A stretch of 64,000 bases of DNA, taken from Myxococcales bacterium (GTDB lineage Bacteria; Myxococcota_A; Polyangia; Haliangiales; Haliangiaceae). Below are positions 25,372-35,096 of the stretch, piece by piece. The first letter of the stretch is position 1, and the number at the start of each line of letters is the position of its first letter. The position numbers and the translations under genes are program-made. The notes beneath the pieces are model-generated. The model had not been told where the DNA came from. It did no database searches and saw only the letters and a program-made list of their open reading frames with translations. The stretch lies in the NCBI GenBank assembly GCA_016720595.1, contig JADKKI010000032.1, positions 1 through 64,000 on the forward strand. Direction: 5' to 3'.

Positions 25372-25445
25372 GGTTGAAAAAATCTCTCCGACCTTGGCGT
25401 CCTTGGCGTCCTTGGCGGTTCGTCCACTCTGGGGCACGGAAGTGC
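25372..25445 (-). repeat. Right arm of the inverted repeat
   Basis: Read on the minus strand this arm starts GCACTTCCGTGCCCCAGAG and carries three CCGCCAAGG/CGCCAAGG units, then GAGAGATTTTTTCAACC. It mirrors 25095-25167. The 203-bp interval between the arms holds the duplicated GACAAACC unit. Confidence 0.8.
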
Positions 25446-25528
25446 GAACCAGCAAATGCTGAGGCGCTTGGCGGTGCGTGCGAACGCTTGGCGGTTCGGC
25501 GCGCCTGCGCCCGCGAACGCTTGGCGGT

Positions 25529-27475
25529 TCAGTTCAGGTCGGCACGACGCGTACGCCAGTCCACGAACAGCTGCCCGAACCGCGGATCGGCCTGCAGCGC
25601 CGAGAGATCGTGATCGGTCTCCATCTTCTCGCTGTGCTCGTACTCGTGCTCGATCGCGAGCTTGACCTGTTCGATCGCGCGATCGATCTGCCCGGTCGCG
25701 ACATAGGCGCATGCGGCCGAGTGGTAGATGTACGGATTCTCGGGCGCGTACGGCTGACCACCGTCGGCGAGCTCGACGGCGAGCTTGTAGTCACCCAGCG
25801 CATGAGCATGGATACACGCGTTGTTCCACGCCATCACGAGAGCGGTCCGGGCCTCCCCCGCCTCGCGCTTCGGCTCGGGGAGCGAGAGCACCCGGCGCAA
25901 GATCTGGAGCGCCTGCGGCCGCTCGACCGCGAAGCTCGCGTTGTACAGGTAGGGGACGAGGCCGACCTCGCGAGGCAGCCGCGACAGGATCGCAGGGAGG
26001 TGGGTCGGAGCGTGGCGAGCGACCGCGCTGACGAGATCTGCGACCTCCTCGGGATCGGTGGCGCGTAGGGTCTCGTCATCGAGCAGCTCGAGCGAGCCCG
26101 CCAGCTCGTCGGGGAGGTGCTCTGCAGTCTCGCCGACCACGAGGAGACGGACATCGCGGCGCAGCGCGGTCTTCGCGAGCTGCGTGGCCTCGGGGAGCCG
26201 ATGCTGGCGAATCAAGACGATGGCGAGGTATCCCGTCGCATCGGAGGTGGCGTCGAAGGCCAGCGCACGACGAAGCAGCCGCTCGGCGACAACGGCCGTC
26301 GCGACCTCATCTGGATCATGTTCGAGGGCGACCTCGATCAACATTCCCGAGAGCTCTCGCTTGCTCCAGGCGCTCTGCGACACGGCCCAGGACAGTGCGG
26401 GCTCCTCTCCGTGCCTGTGGAATCGCTCTGCGAACGGATTTCCCGCGAGGACGAACACCTCCGAGTCATCATCGGGCACCGCGCGCGACTTGACCGCGTC
26501 ATCCACATCGTCGAAGCGCGCCCAGGTCAGCGGCAGCACGTCGTTGATCCGCGCCGCCACCCACAGCAGAAAGTGCACCTGATCTGCGGCCGTGGCGGGC
26601 ACGGCGAACCGCTCCACCCACATCAGCGCGGAGCGGTGGCGGCGATCGTGGACGACATCCGCGCGCTGGAACGGCTCGAACTCGTCGGTGCGCTCGTCCT
26701 GGTAGACCGAGAGCCAGAGCGCGAAGAACGCGTTGATCACCGATTCTTCGCCGGGGAGCGCGTCCCCCGACAGCTTCATCGCGAGGCCGAAGCTCTCCCA
26801 GTCATAGTCATCGATGATCTCGGGGTAGCGCTCGATCGGAAACGAAACCGAGTGTTCGAGGGGCGGGACGCCGTTGCGCCAGTGGCTCTCCAGCGCCGAT
26901 GAGATGTCATCCCGCATGTCATCTGGATCATCGTCGCCGTCACCCTCGTCGTCATCGGAGTCGTCCTCGCCGCTCGCCTCACCTTCTTCGGCCGGTGGCG
27001 GGGCATCCGGGGCGGCATACAGGACCTCCTCGCTCTCGTCGAAGATCGCATCGACGATCTCCGGCGGCTCGTCCGAGTGCGTTCCGGAGCCAGCGTCGTC
27101 CCCTTCATCCTCGAGAGACGGCTCGGCGGCCGAGATCTCCATCCATGCCACCCCATCGATCCCGGTCTCGACCTTGACGCACCAGATCGCTTCGAGGCCA
27201 TAGGTCGCGGCGACAGCCTCGAGAGCCGCACGCTGGGTCTCGAGCTCGCTGGGTGCAGGCGGCATCCAGGGTGCGGCGAGCCACTGGCGTGAGATCGCCT
27301 CCTCGGGATCACCGCCATCGTCGGGTTCACTGCGATCGATCTCGGTCACGCCCGCTGCAGACAGCGTGGCCCAGAGCTCCTCTTGCGCGGCCGGATCGAG
27401 AGGAGCCTTGCTCCTCGCGATCACGATCCCGCGCGCCAGGTCGCTGCGCCGCGGCTCGAGCCCGGTTAGCTCCAC
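25529..27475 (-). CDS. Large TPR-like protein with acidic linker, unknown function
   Basis: The 648-residue protein has an N-terminal globular part, a very acidic low-complexity linker (about 120-205; EDDSDDDEGDGDDDPDD) and a helical C-terminal half. Tetratricopeptide-like units are best near the end (MAWNNACIHAHALGDYKLA, NPYIYHSAACAYVATGQIDR). This suggests a cytoplasmic interaction scaffold. The stop codon lies inside the terminal copy of the adjacent repeat, so the present C-terminus may have been set by that insertion. Confidence 0.75.
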   Translation of the reverse strand: MELTGLEPRRSDLARGIVIARSKAPLDPAAQEELWATLSAAGVTEIDRSEPDDGGDPEEAISRQWLAAPWMPPAPSELETQRAALEAVAATYGLEAIWCVKVETGIDGVAWMEISAAEPSLEDEGDDAGSGTHSDEPPEIVDAIFDESEEVLYAAPDAPPPAEEGEASGEDDSDDDEGDGDDDPDDMRDDISSALESHWRNGVPPLEHSVSFPIERYPEIIDDYDWESFGLAMKLSGDALPGEESVINAFFALWLSVYQDERTDEFEPFQRADVVHDRRHRSALMWVERFAVPATAADQVHFLLWVAARINDVLPLTWARFDDVDDAVKSRAVPDDDSEVFVLAGNPFAERFHRHGEEPALSWAVSQSAWSKRELSGMLIEVALEHDPDEVATAVVAERLLRRALAFDATSDATGYLAIVLIRQHRLPEATQLAKTALRRDVRLLVVGETAEHLPDELAGSLELLDDETLRATDPEEVADLVSAVARHAPTHLPAILSRLPREVGLVPYLYNASFAVERPQALQILRRVLSLPEPKREAGEARTALVMAWNNACIHAHALGDYKLAVELADGGQPYAPENPYIYHSAACAYVATGQIDRAIEQVKLAIEHEYEHSEKMETDHDLSALQADPRFGQLFVDWRTRRADLN

Positions 27476-27512
27476 TGTAGAGAGCGTACCGCGAATCGCG
27501 ATCGAGGATCGA

Positions 27513-28892
27513 TCAGCACTCGATGATGTTCACGGCGAGACCACCGCGCGCGGTCTCCTTGTACTTGCTGCTCATGTCGGCGCCCGTGCGCCACATGGTC
27601 TTGATCACCTTGTCGAGCGACACCTTGTGCGTCCCATCGCCCTGCAGTGCAAGCCGGGCGGCATTGATCGCCTTGACGGCGCCCATGGCGTTGCGCTCGA
27701 TGCACGGCACCTGGACGAGGCCGCCGATCGGATCGCAGGTCAGGCCGAGGTTGTGCTCCATCCCGATCTCCGCGGCATTCTCGACCTGCGCGGGCGTCCC
27801 GCCCATGACCTCGGCGAGCGCGCCTGCGGCCATCGAGCACGCCACGCCCACCTCGCCCTGACAGCCGACCTCCGCACCGCTGATCGACGCGTTCTTCTTG
27901 TACAGCGCGCCGACCGCCGCGGCGGTGAGCAGGAACCGGATGGTGCCCTCGTCATCGGCGTTCGGCAGGAACCGCCGGTAGTACATGATCACTGCGGGGA
28001 TGATGCCGGCGGCACCGTTGGTGGGGGCCGTGACCACGCGGCCACCCGCGGCGTTCTCCTCGTTCACGGCGAGGGCGAACAGGTTGACCCAGTCCATGAT
28101 CACGAGCGGATCGCTCGCACCCGCCGGATCGCTCTTCATCTTGCGGTACTGCGCCGCGGCGCGACGCTTCACCTTGAGGCCGCCCGGCAGGATTCCCTCG
28201 CGCTCGCACCCGCGCTTCACGCACGCATCCATCGCCTGCCAGATCTCGACGATCCGGGTCCGGATCTCGGCCTCGCCGAGGTGGGCCTTCTCGTTCTCCA
28301 TCATCAGCGACGAGAAGCTCATGCCGTGCTCGCTCGCATGCCGCAGCAGCTCGTCCGCGGAGTTGAAGGGGTACGGCACGGAGACCTGCTCGGCTGGTGT
28401 GCTGCCATCTGCGGGCGCACCGGTGTGGTCGACGACGAAGCCGCCGCCCACCGAGTAGTAGACGCGCTCGACGAGCACCTGGCCCGCGGCGTCGCGCGCC
28501 GTGAACCGCATGCCATTGGAGTGCAGAGGCAGCTTGTCGCGCCGGTGGAAGATCAGCGCGTCTGCCAGATCGAGATCGACCTCGTGGATCCCGAGGAGCT
28601 TGATGCGCCGCGTCTCGGCGACCTGGGCCACGCGCTTCGCCATCAGGTCGACGTCCACGGTCTTGGGCTCCTCGCCCTCGAGGCCGAGGACCACGGCGCG
28701 ATCGCTCCCGTGTCCCTTGCCGGTGAAGCCAAGGCTGCCGAACAGCTCGATCTTCACACCGGCGGTCTGCGCGAGCTGACCATCCGCCTGCAGCCGCTCC
28801 GCGAACCGCTTCGCCGCGCGCATCGGCCCGACCGTGTGCGAGCTGGAAGGCCCGATCCCGATCTTGAAGATGTCGAAGACGCTGATGTGCAC
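27513..28892 (-). CDS. sdaA: L-serine dehydratase, single-chain iron-sulphur type
   Basis: The 459-residue enzyme deaminates L-serine to pyruvate. It starts with [20 protein letters not shown], the substrate-binding signature. Cysteines in [27 protein letters not shown] and VPCIERN provide the 4Fe-4S cluster ligands. Alpha and beta domains are in one chain, as in E. coli SdaA. It lies 19 bp downstream of serA on the same strand, so serine synthesis and breakdown genes share an operon. Confidence 0.95.
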   Translation of the reverse strand: MHISVFDIFKIGIGPSSSHTVGPMRAAKRFAERLQADGQLAQTAGVKIELFGSLGFTGKGHGSDRAVVLGLEGEEPKTVDVDLMAKRVAQVAETRRIKLLGIHEVDLDLADALIFHRRDKLPLHSNGMRFTARDAAGQVLVERVYYSVGGGFVVDHTGAPADGSTPAEQVSVPYPFNSADELLRHASEHGMSFSSLMMENEKAHLGEAEIRTRIVEIWQAMDACVKRGCEREGILPGGLKVKRRAAAQYRKMKSDPAGASDPLVIMDWVNLFALAVNEENAAGGRVVTAPTNGAAGIIPAVIMYYRRFLPNADDEGTIRFLLTAAAVGALYKKNASISGAEVGCQGEVGVACSMAAGALAEVMGGTPAQVENAAEIGMEHNLGLTCDPIGGLVQVPCIERNAMGAVKAINAARLALQGDGTHKVSLDKVIKTMWRTGADMSSKYKETARGGLAVNIIEC

Positions 28893-28911
28893 GCGCCCCC
28901 AGTGTACTCGC

Positions 28912-30141
28912 TTAGAACAAGATGCGCGTCTTGATGCTGGTCGGCAGCGCTGCGACGGCCCGCTTCACGTCCTGCGAGAGCTCCTGCTCGAGGTCCATGA
29001 TCAGGTAGCCGATGTCGGAGTCCGTCGAGAGGATCTGGGCCCGGATGTTCGCGTTGCAGTCCGAGACGATCTTGTTGATGTCGCGGAGCACGCCGGGGAC
29101 GTTCTTGTGAACGTTGAGGATCCGGTGGGTACCCTTCACCAGCGGGATCTCGATCTGCGGGAAGTTCACCGCGCCCGTGGTGGCGCCCGTGTTGATGTAC
29201 TTGATCAGCGACGCCGAGACCTCGCGGCCGATCGCCTCCTGCGCCTCCTCGGTGGAGCCACCGATGTGAGGCGTCAGGATCACGTTGGGGAGGCCGCGCA
29301 AGGGCGACGAGAAGCCATCGCTGTTCGATTCGGGCTCGTCGGGGTACACGTCGACGGCCGCGCCGCCGATGTGGCCTGACTTGATCGCCGCGGCGAGCGG
29401 ATCGATCTCGACTACGGTGCCGCGGCTCGCGTTGAGCAGGCACGCGCCCGGCTTCATCTTCGCCAGCTCGGTGGGGCCGATCATGTTCTTGGTCTGCGGC
29501 GTCTCGGGGACGTGGAGGGTCACGTAGTCCGAGATCTCGAGGACGTCCTCGAGACGGGCGAGCGAGCGGTTGTTGCCCATCGGCAGCTTCGCCATGATGT
29601 CGAAGAACACCACGCGCATGCCGAACGCCTCGGCGAGTACGCCGATCTGGCTCCCGATGTGGCCGTAGCCGACGATGCCGAGCGTCTTGCCGCGCACCTC
29701 GTGGCTGCCCACCGCGATCTTGTGCCAGCGACCTTCGTGCACCTCGCGCGAGCGATCGCCCAGGTGACGAGAGAGCATCACCACCTCAGCGAGGATCAGC
29801 TCCGCGACCGACCGCGTGTTCGAGAACGGTGCGTTGAACACGGGCACGCCGTGATGATTCGCGCTGGTGGTGTGGATCTGGTTGGTGCCGATGCAGAACG
29901 CGCCCACGCTGAGCAGCCGCCGACCGGCCTCGAGGACCGCGGGGGTGACCTGCGTCTTCGAGCGAATGCCGAGGATGTGGGCATCCTGTACGCGCTGGAC
30001 GAGCTCGGCCTCGGGGAGCGCACCCTTCGCCGTCTCGACCTGGAAGCCCTCCGCCTTGAAGGCTTCGGCGGCCACTGGGTGGACGTTCTCGAGGAGGAGG
30101 ATCTTGATCTCGGACTTCGGAAACGACGTTAGCTGGCTCAT
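28912..30141 (-). CDS. serA: D-3-phosphoglycerate dehydrogenase
   Basis: The 409-residue protein catalyses the first step of serine biosynthesis, 3-phosphoglycerate to 3-phosphohydroxypyruvate with NAD+. The NAD-binding motif [13 protein letters not shown], catalytic Arg in NASRGTVVE, and His in [12 protein letters not shown] are present. A C-terminal ACT domain of about 75 residues ([17 protein letters not shown]) suggests serine feedback inhibition. The length matches the E. coli type (410). ATG 30141 overlaps the metallopeptidase stop by 4 bp. Confidence 0.96.
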   Translation of the reverse strand: MSQLTSFPKSEIKILLLENVHPVAAEAFKAEGFQVETAKGALPEAELVQRVQDAHILGIRSKTQVTPAVLEAGRRLLSVGAFCIGTNQIHTTSANHHGVPVFNAPFSNTRSVAELILAEVVMLSRHLGDRSREVHEGRWHKIAVGSHEVRGKTLGIVGYGHIGSQIGVLAEAFGMRVVFFDIMAKLPMGNNRSLARLEDVLEISDYVTLHVPETPQTKNMIGPTELAKMKPGACLLNASRGTVVEIDPLAAAIKSGHIGGAAVDVYPDEPESNSDGFSSPLRGLPNVILTPHIGGSTEEAQEAIGREVSASLIKYINTGATTGAVNFPQIEIPLVKGTHRILNVHKNVPGVLRDINKIVSDCNANIRAQILSTDSDIGYLIMDLEQELSQDVKRAVAALPTSIKTRILF

Positions 30142-31004
30142 AGGTCCTCGACGGTCTGCGTATCGCACGCGGAGAGCTTTCCTGTCTCGAACCCGCGCCG
30201 GAACCACTTCACGCGCTGGGCGGACGTGCCGTGCGTGAACGTCTCGGGATTGACGCCACCGCCGGACTGCTTCTGCAGGCGATCGTCGCCGATCGCGGAG
30301 GCGGCGTTGATCGCCTCCTCCAGGTCTCCCGCTTCGAGGAGCTTCTTGCCCGCGGCCTCGTGGCCCCAGACCCCGGCGTAACAATCCGCCTGAAGCTCGA
30401 TCCGCACGGACTTCGCGTTGCGCGTCTCGCCGCGATGAAGCCGATCGGTCTCGGTCTCCATGCCGAGCAAGTTCTGCACGTGGTGGCCGAGCTCGTGCGC
30501 GAGGACGTATGCCTGCGCGAAGTCTCCAGGCGCGCCGAACCGAGCGCGGAGATCCTTGTAGAACGAGAGGTCGATGTACGCGCGCGAATCACCGGGGCAA
30601 TAGAACGGACCGATCGCGGCCGACGATCGACCGCAGGCGGTGTCCACGGTCTCGGTGAACAGCTTCAGCTTCGCCGTCACGTACTGCTTGCCCTCGGCCT
30701 TGAACTTCGCCGCGAACGTGTCCTGGATGTCCTTCATCACGAACTTCACGAAGTCGACGAGCTCGGCGTCTGGGTCCGGTCCCTTGGGTGGCTGCTGCTC
30801 ATCACCCTGCGATTGGGACTGTGATTGCGACGAATCCCCGCCGCCGCCGCCGAACAACCCGCTGATGTCCACGCCGAGCAGCCGCGCGACGACGAACACG
30901 ATCACCGCCGCACCGACACCGCCGCCCGCGAGCACCGTTCCGGATGGCCGCTTCCCGCGAGCATCGATGACGTCGTCGTTCTGGGTGCCTCGCGTCCACT
31001 TCAC
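30138..31004 (-). CDS. Membrane-anchored neutral zinc metallopeptidase (YpfJ family)
   Basis: The 288-residue protein has one membrane segment (about 24-42), a Gly/Ser/Gln linker, then a peptidase domain with LAHELGHHVQNLLG (HExxH zinc site). ELQADCYAGVWG supplies the downstream Glu/Asp, and FTHGTSAQRVKWFRRGF is typical of the family end. The active site faces outward by topology. GTG 31004 is 26 bp from the divergent ParB-like start. Confidence 0.92.
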   Translation of the reverse strand: MKWTRGTQNDDVIDARGKRPSGTVLAGGGVGAAVIVFVVARLLGVDISGLFGGGGGDSSQSQSQSQGDEQQPPKGPDPDAELVDFVKFVMKDIQDTFAAKFKAEGKQYVTAKLKLFTETVDTACGRSSAAIGPFYCPGDSRAYIDLSFYKDLRARFGAPGDFAQAYVLAHELGHHVQNLLGMETETDRLHRGETRNAKSVRIELQADCYAGVWGHEAAGKKLLEAGDLEEAINAASAIGDDRLQKQSGGGVNPETFTHGTSAQRVKWFRRGFETGKLSACDTQTVEDL

Positions 31005-31030
31005 GCGGCAAGGGTACTACAGTGCGACGC

Positions 31031-32032
31031 ATGGCAAAGGCGAAGGCCACGGCACCCAAGAAGGCAACGACCCCGCGCAAGAAGAAGACCAAGGCGGAGG
31101 CCGGCTCCGTCGGGCTCACCGCCGCTGAAGTGGCGTCGGGCTCGCCATCGCCCGAGGTCACGCGCCTGAGCAAGCAGATCTCTGAGGCCGGTGGTGAGAC
31201 GCTCACCACGTACCGCGAGCCGTTCGGTGGTCACTGGGTGGCGATCGCGGCGCTCCCGCTCGACAAGGTCAAGCCCACGCCCTACCAGCGCGAGCTGTCC
31301 AAGACGCACGCCGATCGGCTCGCTGCGGTGATCCCCAAGGTCGGCCGGTTTCTCGATCCGGTGATCGCGGTCCCGGATGGCGATAGCTTCATCTCACCCA
31401 ACGGCATGCATCGGCTGTCCGCGCTGACCAGCCTCGGCGCGAAGACGGTGATCGCACTCGTGATGCCCGAGCCGGAGATCGCGTTCCGCATCCTCGCGCT
31501 CAACACGGAGAAGGCCCACAACCTCAAGGACAAGGCGATCGAGGTGATCCGGATGGCACGCGCGATCGCGACCGATCCGAAGCGCACGGGTCAGAGCGAG
31601 ACCGATGTCTCGTTCGAGCTCGAGCAAGCCTCGCTGGTCACGATCGGCATCTGCTACGAGAAGAACGCGCGGTTCTCGGGCGGCGCATACAACTCCGTGG
31701 TCTCGAAGTGCGAGACCTGGTCCACCGAGCCGATGAAGAAGAGCCTCGTGCTGCGCGAGGCGCACGCGGACAAGCTGCTCGAGCTCGACGAGGCGGTGAG
31801 CGCCGCGGTGGTCCGGCTCAAGGAGTCCGGCTTCACGAGTGGCTATCTGAAGCCGATCGTCGTCGCACGCGTCAACCCGCTCCGGTTCGTGAAGGCCGGC
31901 AAGGAGGACGCGGCACCGGACTTCGACAAGACCATCGAGAAGATGATCGAGGGCGCCAAGAAGTTCGATCCCACGAAGATCCGCGCGCAGGACGTGGCGA
32001 TCGCCGCCGCGGTCGGCGGCGGCGACGAGTGA
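31031..32032 (+). CDS. ParB/Spo0J-N-like domain protein
   Basis: The 333-residue protein has a Lys/Ala-rich N-terminal tail (AKATAPKKATTPRKKKTK). A ParB-type N-terminal fold follows: LPLDKVKPTPYQRELS, HADRLAAVIPKVGRFLDPVI and the GxxRxxA-like element NGMHRLSALTSLG. No helix-turn-helix typical of a partition ParB is evident, and no parA is nearby, so a role in chromosome partition is unlikely. The fold can bind CTP or act as a nuclease-like domain. ATG 31031 was preferred over GTG 31022. Confidence 0.82.
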   Translation: MAKAKATAPKKATTPRKKKTKAEAGSVGLTAAEVASGSPSPEVTRLSKQISEAGGETLTTYREPFGGHWVAIAALPLDKVKPTPYQRELSKTHADRLAAVIPKVGRFLDPVIAVPDGDSFISPNGMHRLSALTSLGAKTVIALVMPEPEIAFRILALNTEKAHNLKDKAIEVIRMARAIATDPKRTGQSETDVSFELEQASLVTIGICYEKNARFSGGAYNSVVSKCETWSTEPMKKSLVLREAHADKLLELDEAVSAAVVRLKESGFTSGYLKPIVVARVNPLRFVKAGKEDAAPDFDKTIEKMIEGAKKFDPTKIRAQDVAIAAAVGGGDE

Positions 32033-32036
32033 CGGC

Positions 32037-32564
32037 CTAGAAGAAGTAGTAGTGGAGGCCGGCGCCGCCCACGGCGTTGCCGATCAGGTACACGCCGTCC
32101 GCATCGGCCGCGCCGATCGCGAGGCCGGCCGTGAAGCTGAGCGCCACGTTCGACTGCAGGAACGTGCGGATCTGGAAGCCCGGCTCGATGAACATCGCCG
32201 TGTTCCGATCGTTGCCCACGTCGTAGTTGAGGATGCCGATCGTGCCGCCGATGCCGAAGTCGGTCATCGCGGTCGAGTGCACGTGATAGTAGAATCGCCC
32301 GCCGATCTCCACGGCGGTGTTGTTCGCGCCACCAGGATCGAGGATCGAGAGGAAGCCACCGACGTGAAACTTGCCGGCGTCGTAGTTGAGCGACGGCCCG
32401 CCGAGCCCGAACGACACCACGTTTCCGGTGCCGCCGCCGCCGACGGAGTACGAGCTCAGCATGAACTCGGCGCCGACACCGATCGAGCCCTCCGAGCCAC
32501 CCGCAGACGCGACGCCCGCAGAGCCCATCAACACCAACGCAATCAGCTTGGTCGTGTTCTTCAT
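32037..32564 (-). CDS. Outer-membrane beta-barrel-like secreted protein
   Basis: ATG 32564 starts a signal peptide (MKNTTKLIALVLMGSAGVASA). The mature 155 residues alternate Gly, aromatic and hydrophobic residues and end in GLHYYFF, with a terminal Phe as in outer-membrane barrels. This fits a small porin-like or OmpA-barrel protein. No peptidoglycan-binding domain is present. Confidence 0.72.
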   Translation of the reverse strand: MKNTTKLIALVLMGSAGVASAGGSEGSIGVGAEFMLSSYSVGGGGTGNVVSFGLGGPSLNYDAGKFHVGGFLSILDPGGANNTAVEIGGRFYYHVHSTAMTDFGIGGTIGILNYDVGNDRNTAMFIEPGFQIRTFLQSNVALSFTAGLAIGAADADGVYLIGNAVGGAGLHYYFF

Positions 32565-32632
32565 GCGCGGAGGTTCCACCTGTTCCGCGCCGAGCGCAAG
32601 TCGAGGAGGGGAGCCGGTGCTAACCTCCAGGT

Positions 32633-33646
32633 GTGCTGTCCTCCGAGCTCGTGCTCGCCGATCTGGATGCCCGTCACTGGAAGAACTGGTGGCGCCTGCT
32701 CACACCTCCCGGTGTGAACGAACGGCCGCGCTGGGCGCTCGCGATCCTCGACGGCGGCCGCGTGATCAAGCTCGTGATCGCGGGCGATGGAGCGAAGGGT
32801 GCGATCGAACCCGCCACGGCGCCGCTCCCTGGCCTGACGGCGAAGCACCTCGAAGCCTGGGCCAAGACACTCGGCGTGAGCGCCGTGATCGCGATCGAGC
32901 GGGGGGTGATCGCCGCGCTCTCGCAGGAGATCGAGGGCGCGCTCCGGCTCGAGCAGGATCTCGTCGAGCAAGGGCTGATCGCGCTCCGCGCGCTCAAGAA
33001 GCACGCCGGGACGGGCGTGTGGACGGAGCCCCCGCTCCTCGAGCTGTTGCCCGCGCCCTCGTTCGATCCGCTGCAGCGCACGTTCGATCTGCTGGTCCCC
33101 GATCGCTCCGCGCTGATCGCCTACGTGATCGAGGACGATCGCTCACGGATCCACAGCTCGATCATCGCGGTCAAGCAGGAGGGCGATGTGGTGCGGGCGG
33201 GCACGCATCGCGCGATCGCCGATCTCGTTCCCGAGGCCGGATTCGCACGTGACTGGGCCAAGGGTCACAAGCGCGTCCTCGAGGCGGTGGAGGAGCGGTT
33301 CGCCAAGCCGAGCATCGCCCTGTTCCTCGAGCGCTCGACGCTGCTCGGGATCGTGACCGGACCGAGCGATCAGCTCGCCCGCGATCTCAACGCCAAGCGC
33401 GTGGTGATCGATCCCGCGCCCGCGTGGTTGCTCGGACTGCTCGGTGGGGCCGCGGTCGCCGCGATGGCAGGCCGCGCCGCCTCCGCGGTCGCCCGCATGT
33501 TGCCGCAGGCCACGCGCGATCGGGCCTCCGCGCTCGCCGGCCGCGCTCGCGATGTGATGAAGGAATCCGGCGCCCATCCGTTCGCGCTGCTCGGCTTCGA
33601 TCCACTCGAGCTGTGGGCGCAGCTCAAGCACCACTATCGGCGCTGA
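32633..33646 (+). CDS. Hypothetical protein
   Basis: The 337-residue product starts with GTG 32633, 68 bp from the divergent barrel gene. It has alternating alpha/beta character and no signal peptide. Near 260-285 there is a small Ala/Gly-rich hydrophobic stretch (AWLLGLLGGAAVAAMAG) that could be one membrane segment. I recognise no family. Confidence 0.65.
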   Translation: MLSSELVLADLDARHWKNWWRLLTPPGVNERPRWALAILDGGRVIKLVIAGDGAKGAIEPATAPLPGLTAKHLEAWAKTLGVSAVIAIERGVIAALSQEIEGALRLEQDLVEQGLIALRALKKHAGTGVWTEPPLLELLPAPSFDPLQRTFDLLVPDRSALIAYVIEDDRSRIHSSIIAVKQEGDVVRAGTHRAIADLVPEAGFARDWAKGHKRVLEAVEERFAKPSIALFLERSTLLGIVTGPSDQLARDLNAKRVVIDPAPAWLLGLLGGAAVAAMAGRAASAVARMLPQATRDRASALAGRARDVMKESGAHPFALLGFDPLELWAQLKHHYRR

Positions 33647-33648
33647 GC

Positions 33649-34212
33649 TCACAGACGAAGCAGCGTCTCGCCGTCCGAGCTGTACCGATCTCCGCAACGC
33701 GCACACACGCGATCCGCACCCAGCGTCTCTCCGCATCGGCACGCCCAGCCGGCCCACTTCGCCGGGGCGCCGAGCACGATCCGGTGGGCGGGTACATCGT
33801 GCGTCACCACCGCGCCTGCTCCGATCATCGCGTAGGCGCCGATCGTCACGCCGCACAGGATCGTCGCATTGGCGCCGATCGTGACGCCCTGGCCCACCAG
33901 CGTCTTCACGTAGGCGTCCTTGCGCGAGACGTGCGCACGGGGATGCTTCACGTTCGTGAACACGCACGAGGGGCCGAGGAACACGTCGTCGGCGAGCGTG
34001 ACCCCGTCGTAGACCGAGACGTGGTTCTGGATCCGGCAGCCATCACCGATGGTGACGTTGCCGATGAAGCAGCCCTGCCCGATCGATCCACGCGCACCGA
34101 TCCGTGCACCGCCCATGACGTGGACCCACTGCCAGACCCGGGTGGTCGCGCCGATGTGGGCCCCGGCTTCGATGATCGCGGTGGAGTGGATCGAGGCGTC
34201 CGACGCTGTCAT
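33649..34212 (-). CDS. Left-handed beta-helix acetyltransferase (WbpD/WlbB-like) with zinc-ribbon tail
   Basis: Residues about 10-150 show hexapeptide repeats (IGATTRVWQW, IGQGCFIGNVTIGDGCRIQNH, IGANATILCGVTIGAYAMIG) and the conserved FTNVKHPRAH of UDP-amino-sugar N-acetyltransferases. These use acetyl-CoA to acetylate a sugar amine in surface-polysaccharide pathways. An unusual C-terminal extension CRCGETLGADRVCARCGDRY has four or five cysteines, like a zinc ribbon. The partner sugar genes are not adjacent. The start is 22 bp from the divergent methyltransferase. Confidence 0.87.
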   Translation of the reverse strand: MTASDASIHSTAIIEAGAHIGATTRVWQWVHVMGGARIGARGSIGQGCFIGNVTIGDGCRIQNHVSVYDGVTLADDVFLGPSCVFTNVKHPRAHVSRKDAYVKTLVGQGVTIGANATILCGVTIGAYAMIGAGAVVTHDVPAHRIVLGAPAKWAGWACRCGETLGADRVCARCGDRYSSDGETLLRL

Positions 34213-34234
34213 AGGCGAGTAGGATGCTCGCCTC

Positions 34235-35080
34235 GTGCCCAAGCGTCCACCTCGGGTCGTCCGCGAGTTGCCGGTCCCGCGCGATCTGCGCGGCCCTGGC
34301 CCCACGCGCGCACTCGCTCGGGACGGTGGCGAGCTGTGGCACGCGGACGTGCTCGCACTGCTCGGCAAGCTGCCCTCGGGCTCGGTGGATCTCGTGGTCA
34401 CCGATCCGCCGTATGCGATCGCGAAGGCCGAGTGGGACGAGTTCGAATCGATCGAGGCCTACGTCGAGTGGTGCGATGGCTGGCTCGCGGAGGTCGCGCG
34501 GGTGCTCGCGCCTCACGGCTCGGCGTACGTCTGCGGGTTCTCGGAGATCCTCGCCGATGTGAAGGTCCGCAGCGCCCGCAGGTTCGCGAGCTGCCGCTGG
34601 CTGATCTGGTCGTATCGCAACAAGGCGAACCTCGGGAAGGACTGGGGGCGGTCCCACGAATCGATCCTCCACCTCCGGAATCGCGGCGCGAAGATCGACG
34701 TCGATGCCGTGCGCATCCCCTACAACGGTCACACCACGAAGTACCCCGCGCGCGCCCAGGCCGTGTCGTCGCAGTACGATCGGGGCGAGAAGCGAGACAA
34801 GTGGGAGCCGAACCCTCTCGGTGCGAAGCCGCGAGATGTGATCGAGATCCCCGTGATCTGTAACGGCATGACCGAGAAGACCCCGCACGCCACCCAGAAG
34901 CCGGAGGCGCTGATCGAGAAGCTCGTCCTCGCCTCGAGCAAGCCCGGGCAGCTCGTGGTGGATCCGTTCGTCGGGTCTGGCACCACCGCGGTGGTCGCCG
35001 CACGGCTCGGCAGGAGCTGGATCGCTGGCGATGCCGATGCACGTTACGTCGGGCTCACCCGCGAGCGGCTCGGTCGCTGA
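34235..35080 (+). CDS. Solitary beta-class DNA methyltransferase
   Basis: The 281-residue protein has TDPPYAIAKAEWDEF (motif IV) followed later by the AdoMet site DPFVGSGTTAVVAARLGR (motif I), the beta-class order. KPEALIEKLVLASSKPGQ precedes motif I as usual. No nuclease gene is beside it, so it looks like an orphan N4-cytosine or N6-adenine methyltransferase. Its site is unknown. It starts with GTG 34235. Confidence 0.9.
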   Translation: MPKRPPRVVRELPVPRDLRGPGPTRALARDGGELWHADVLALLGKLPSGSVDLVVTDPPYAIAKAEWDEFESIEAYVEWCDGWLAEVARVLAPHGSAYVCGFSEILADVKVRSARRFASCRWLIWSYRNKANLGKDWGRSHESILHLRNRGAKIDVDAVRIPYNGHTTKYPARAQAVSSQYDRGEKRDKWEPNPLGAKPRDVIEIPVICNGMTEKTPHATQKPEALIEKLVLASSKPGQLVVDPFVGSGTTAVVAARLGRSWIAGDADARYVGLTRERLGR

Positions 35081-35096
35081 CGCTGGGCGGTGTCGC

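Larger units (their letters stand above)
25003..25530. repeat. Nested inverted-repeat element in a 548-bp gene-free gap
   Basis: No gene fits this gap. Outer sequence ACCGCCAAGCG (25003-25013) recurs inverted as GAACGCTTGGCGGTTC at 25482-25497 and 25515-25530. A 15-bp tandem unit (GCCGCCAGGGCGCAT, about four copies) occupies 25023-25083. Inverted arms 25095-25167 and 25372-25445 share roughly 85-88% by eye, including CGCCAAGGA units with a 10-bp period and CCCCAGAG. The core holds GACAAACCRGCGAACAAG twice (25257-25274, 25321-25338), each preceded by GAGCT/GATCT pentamers. The last outer copy supplies the stop codon of the TPR gene. It looks like a non-coding mobile (MITE-like) element or nested insertions. 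Confidence 0.8.
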
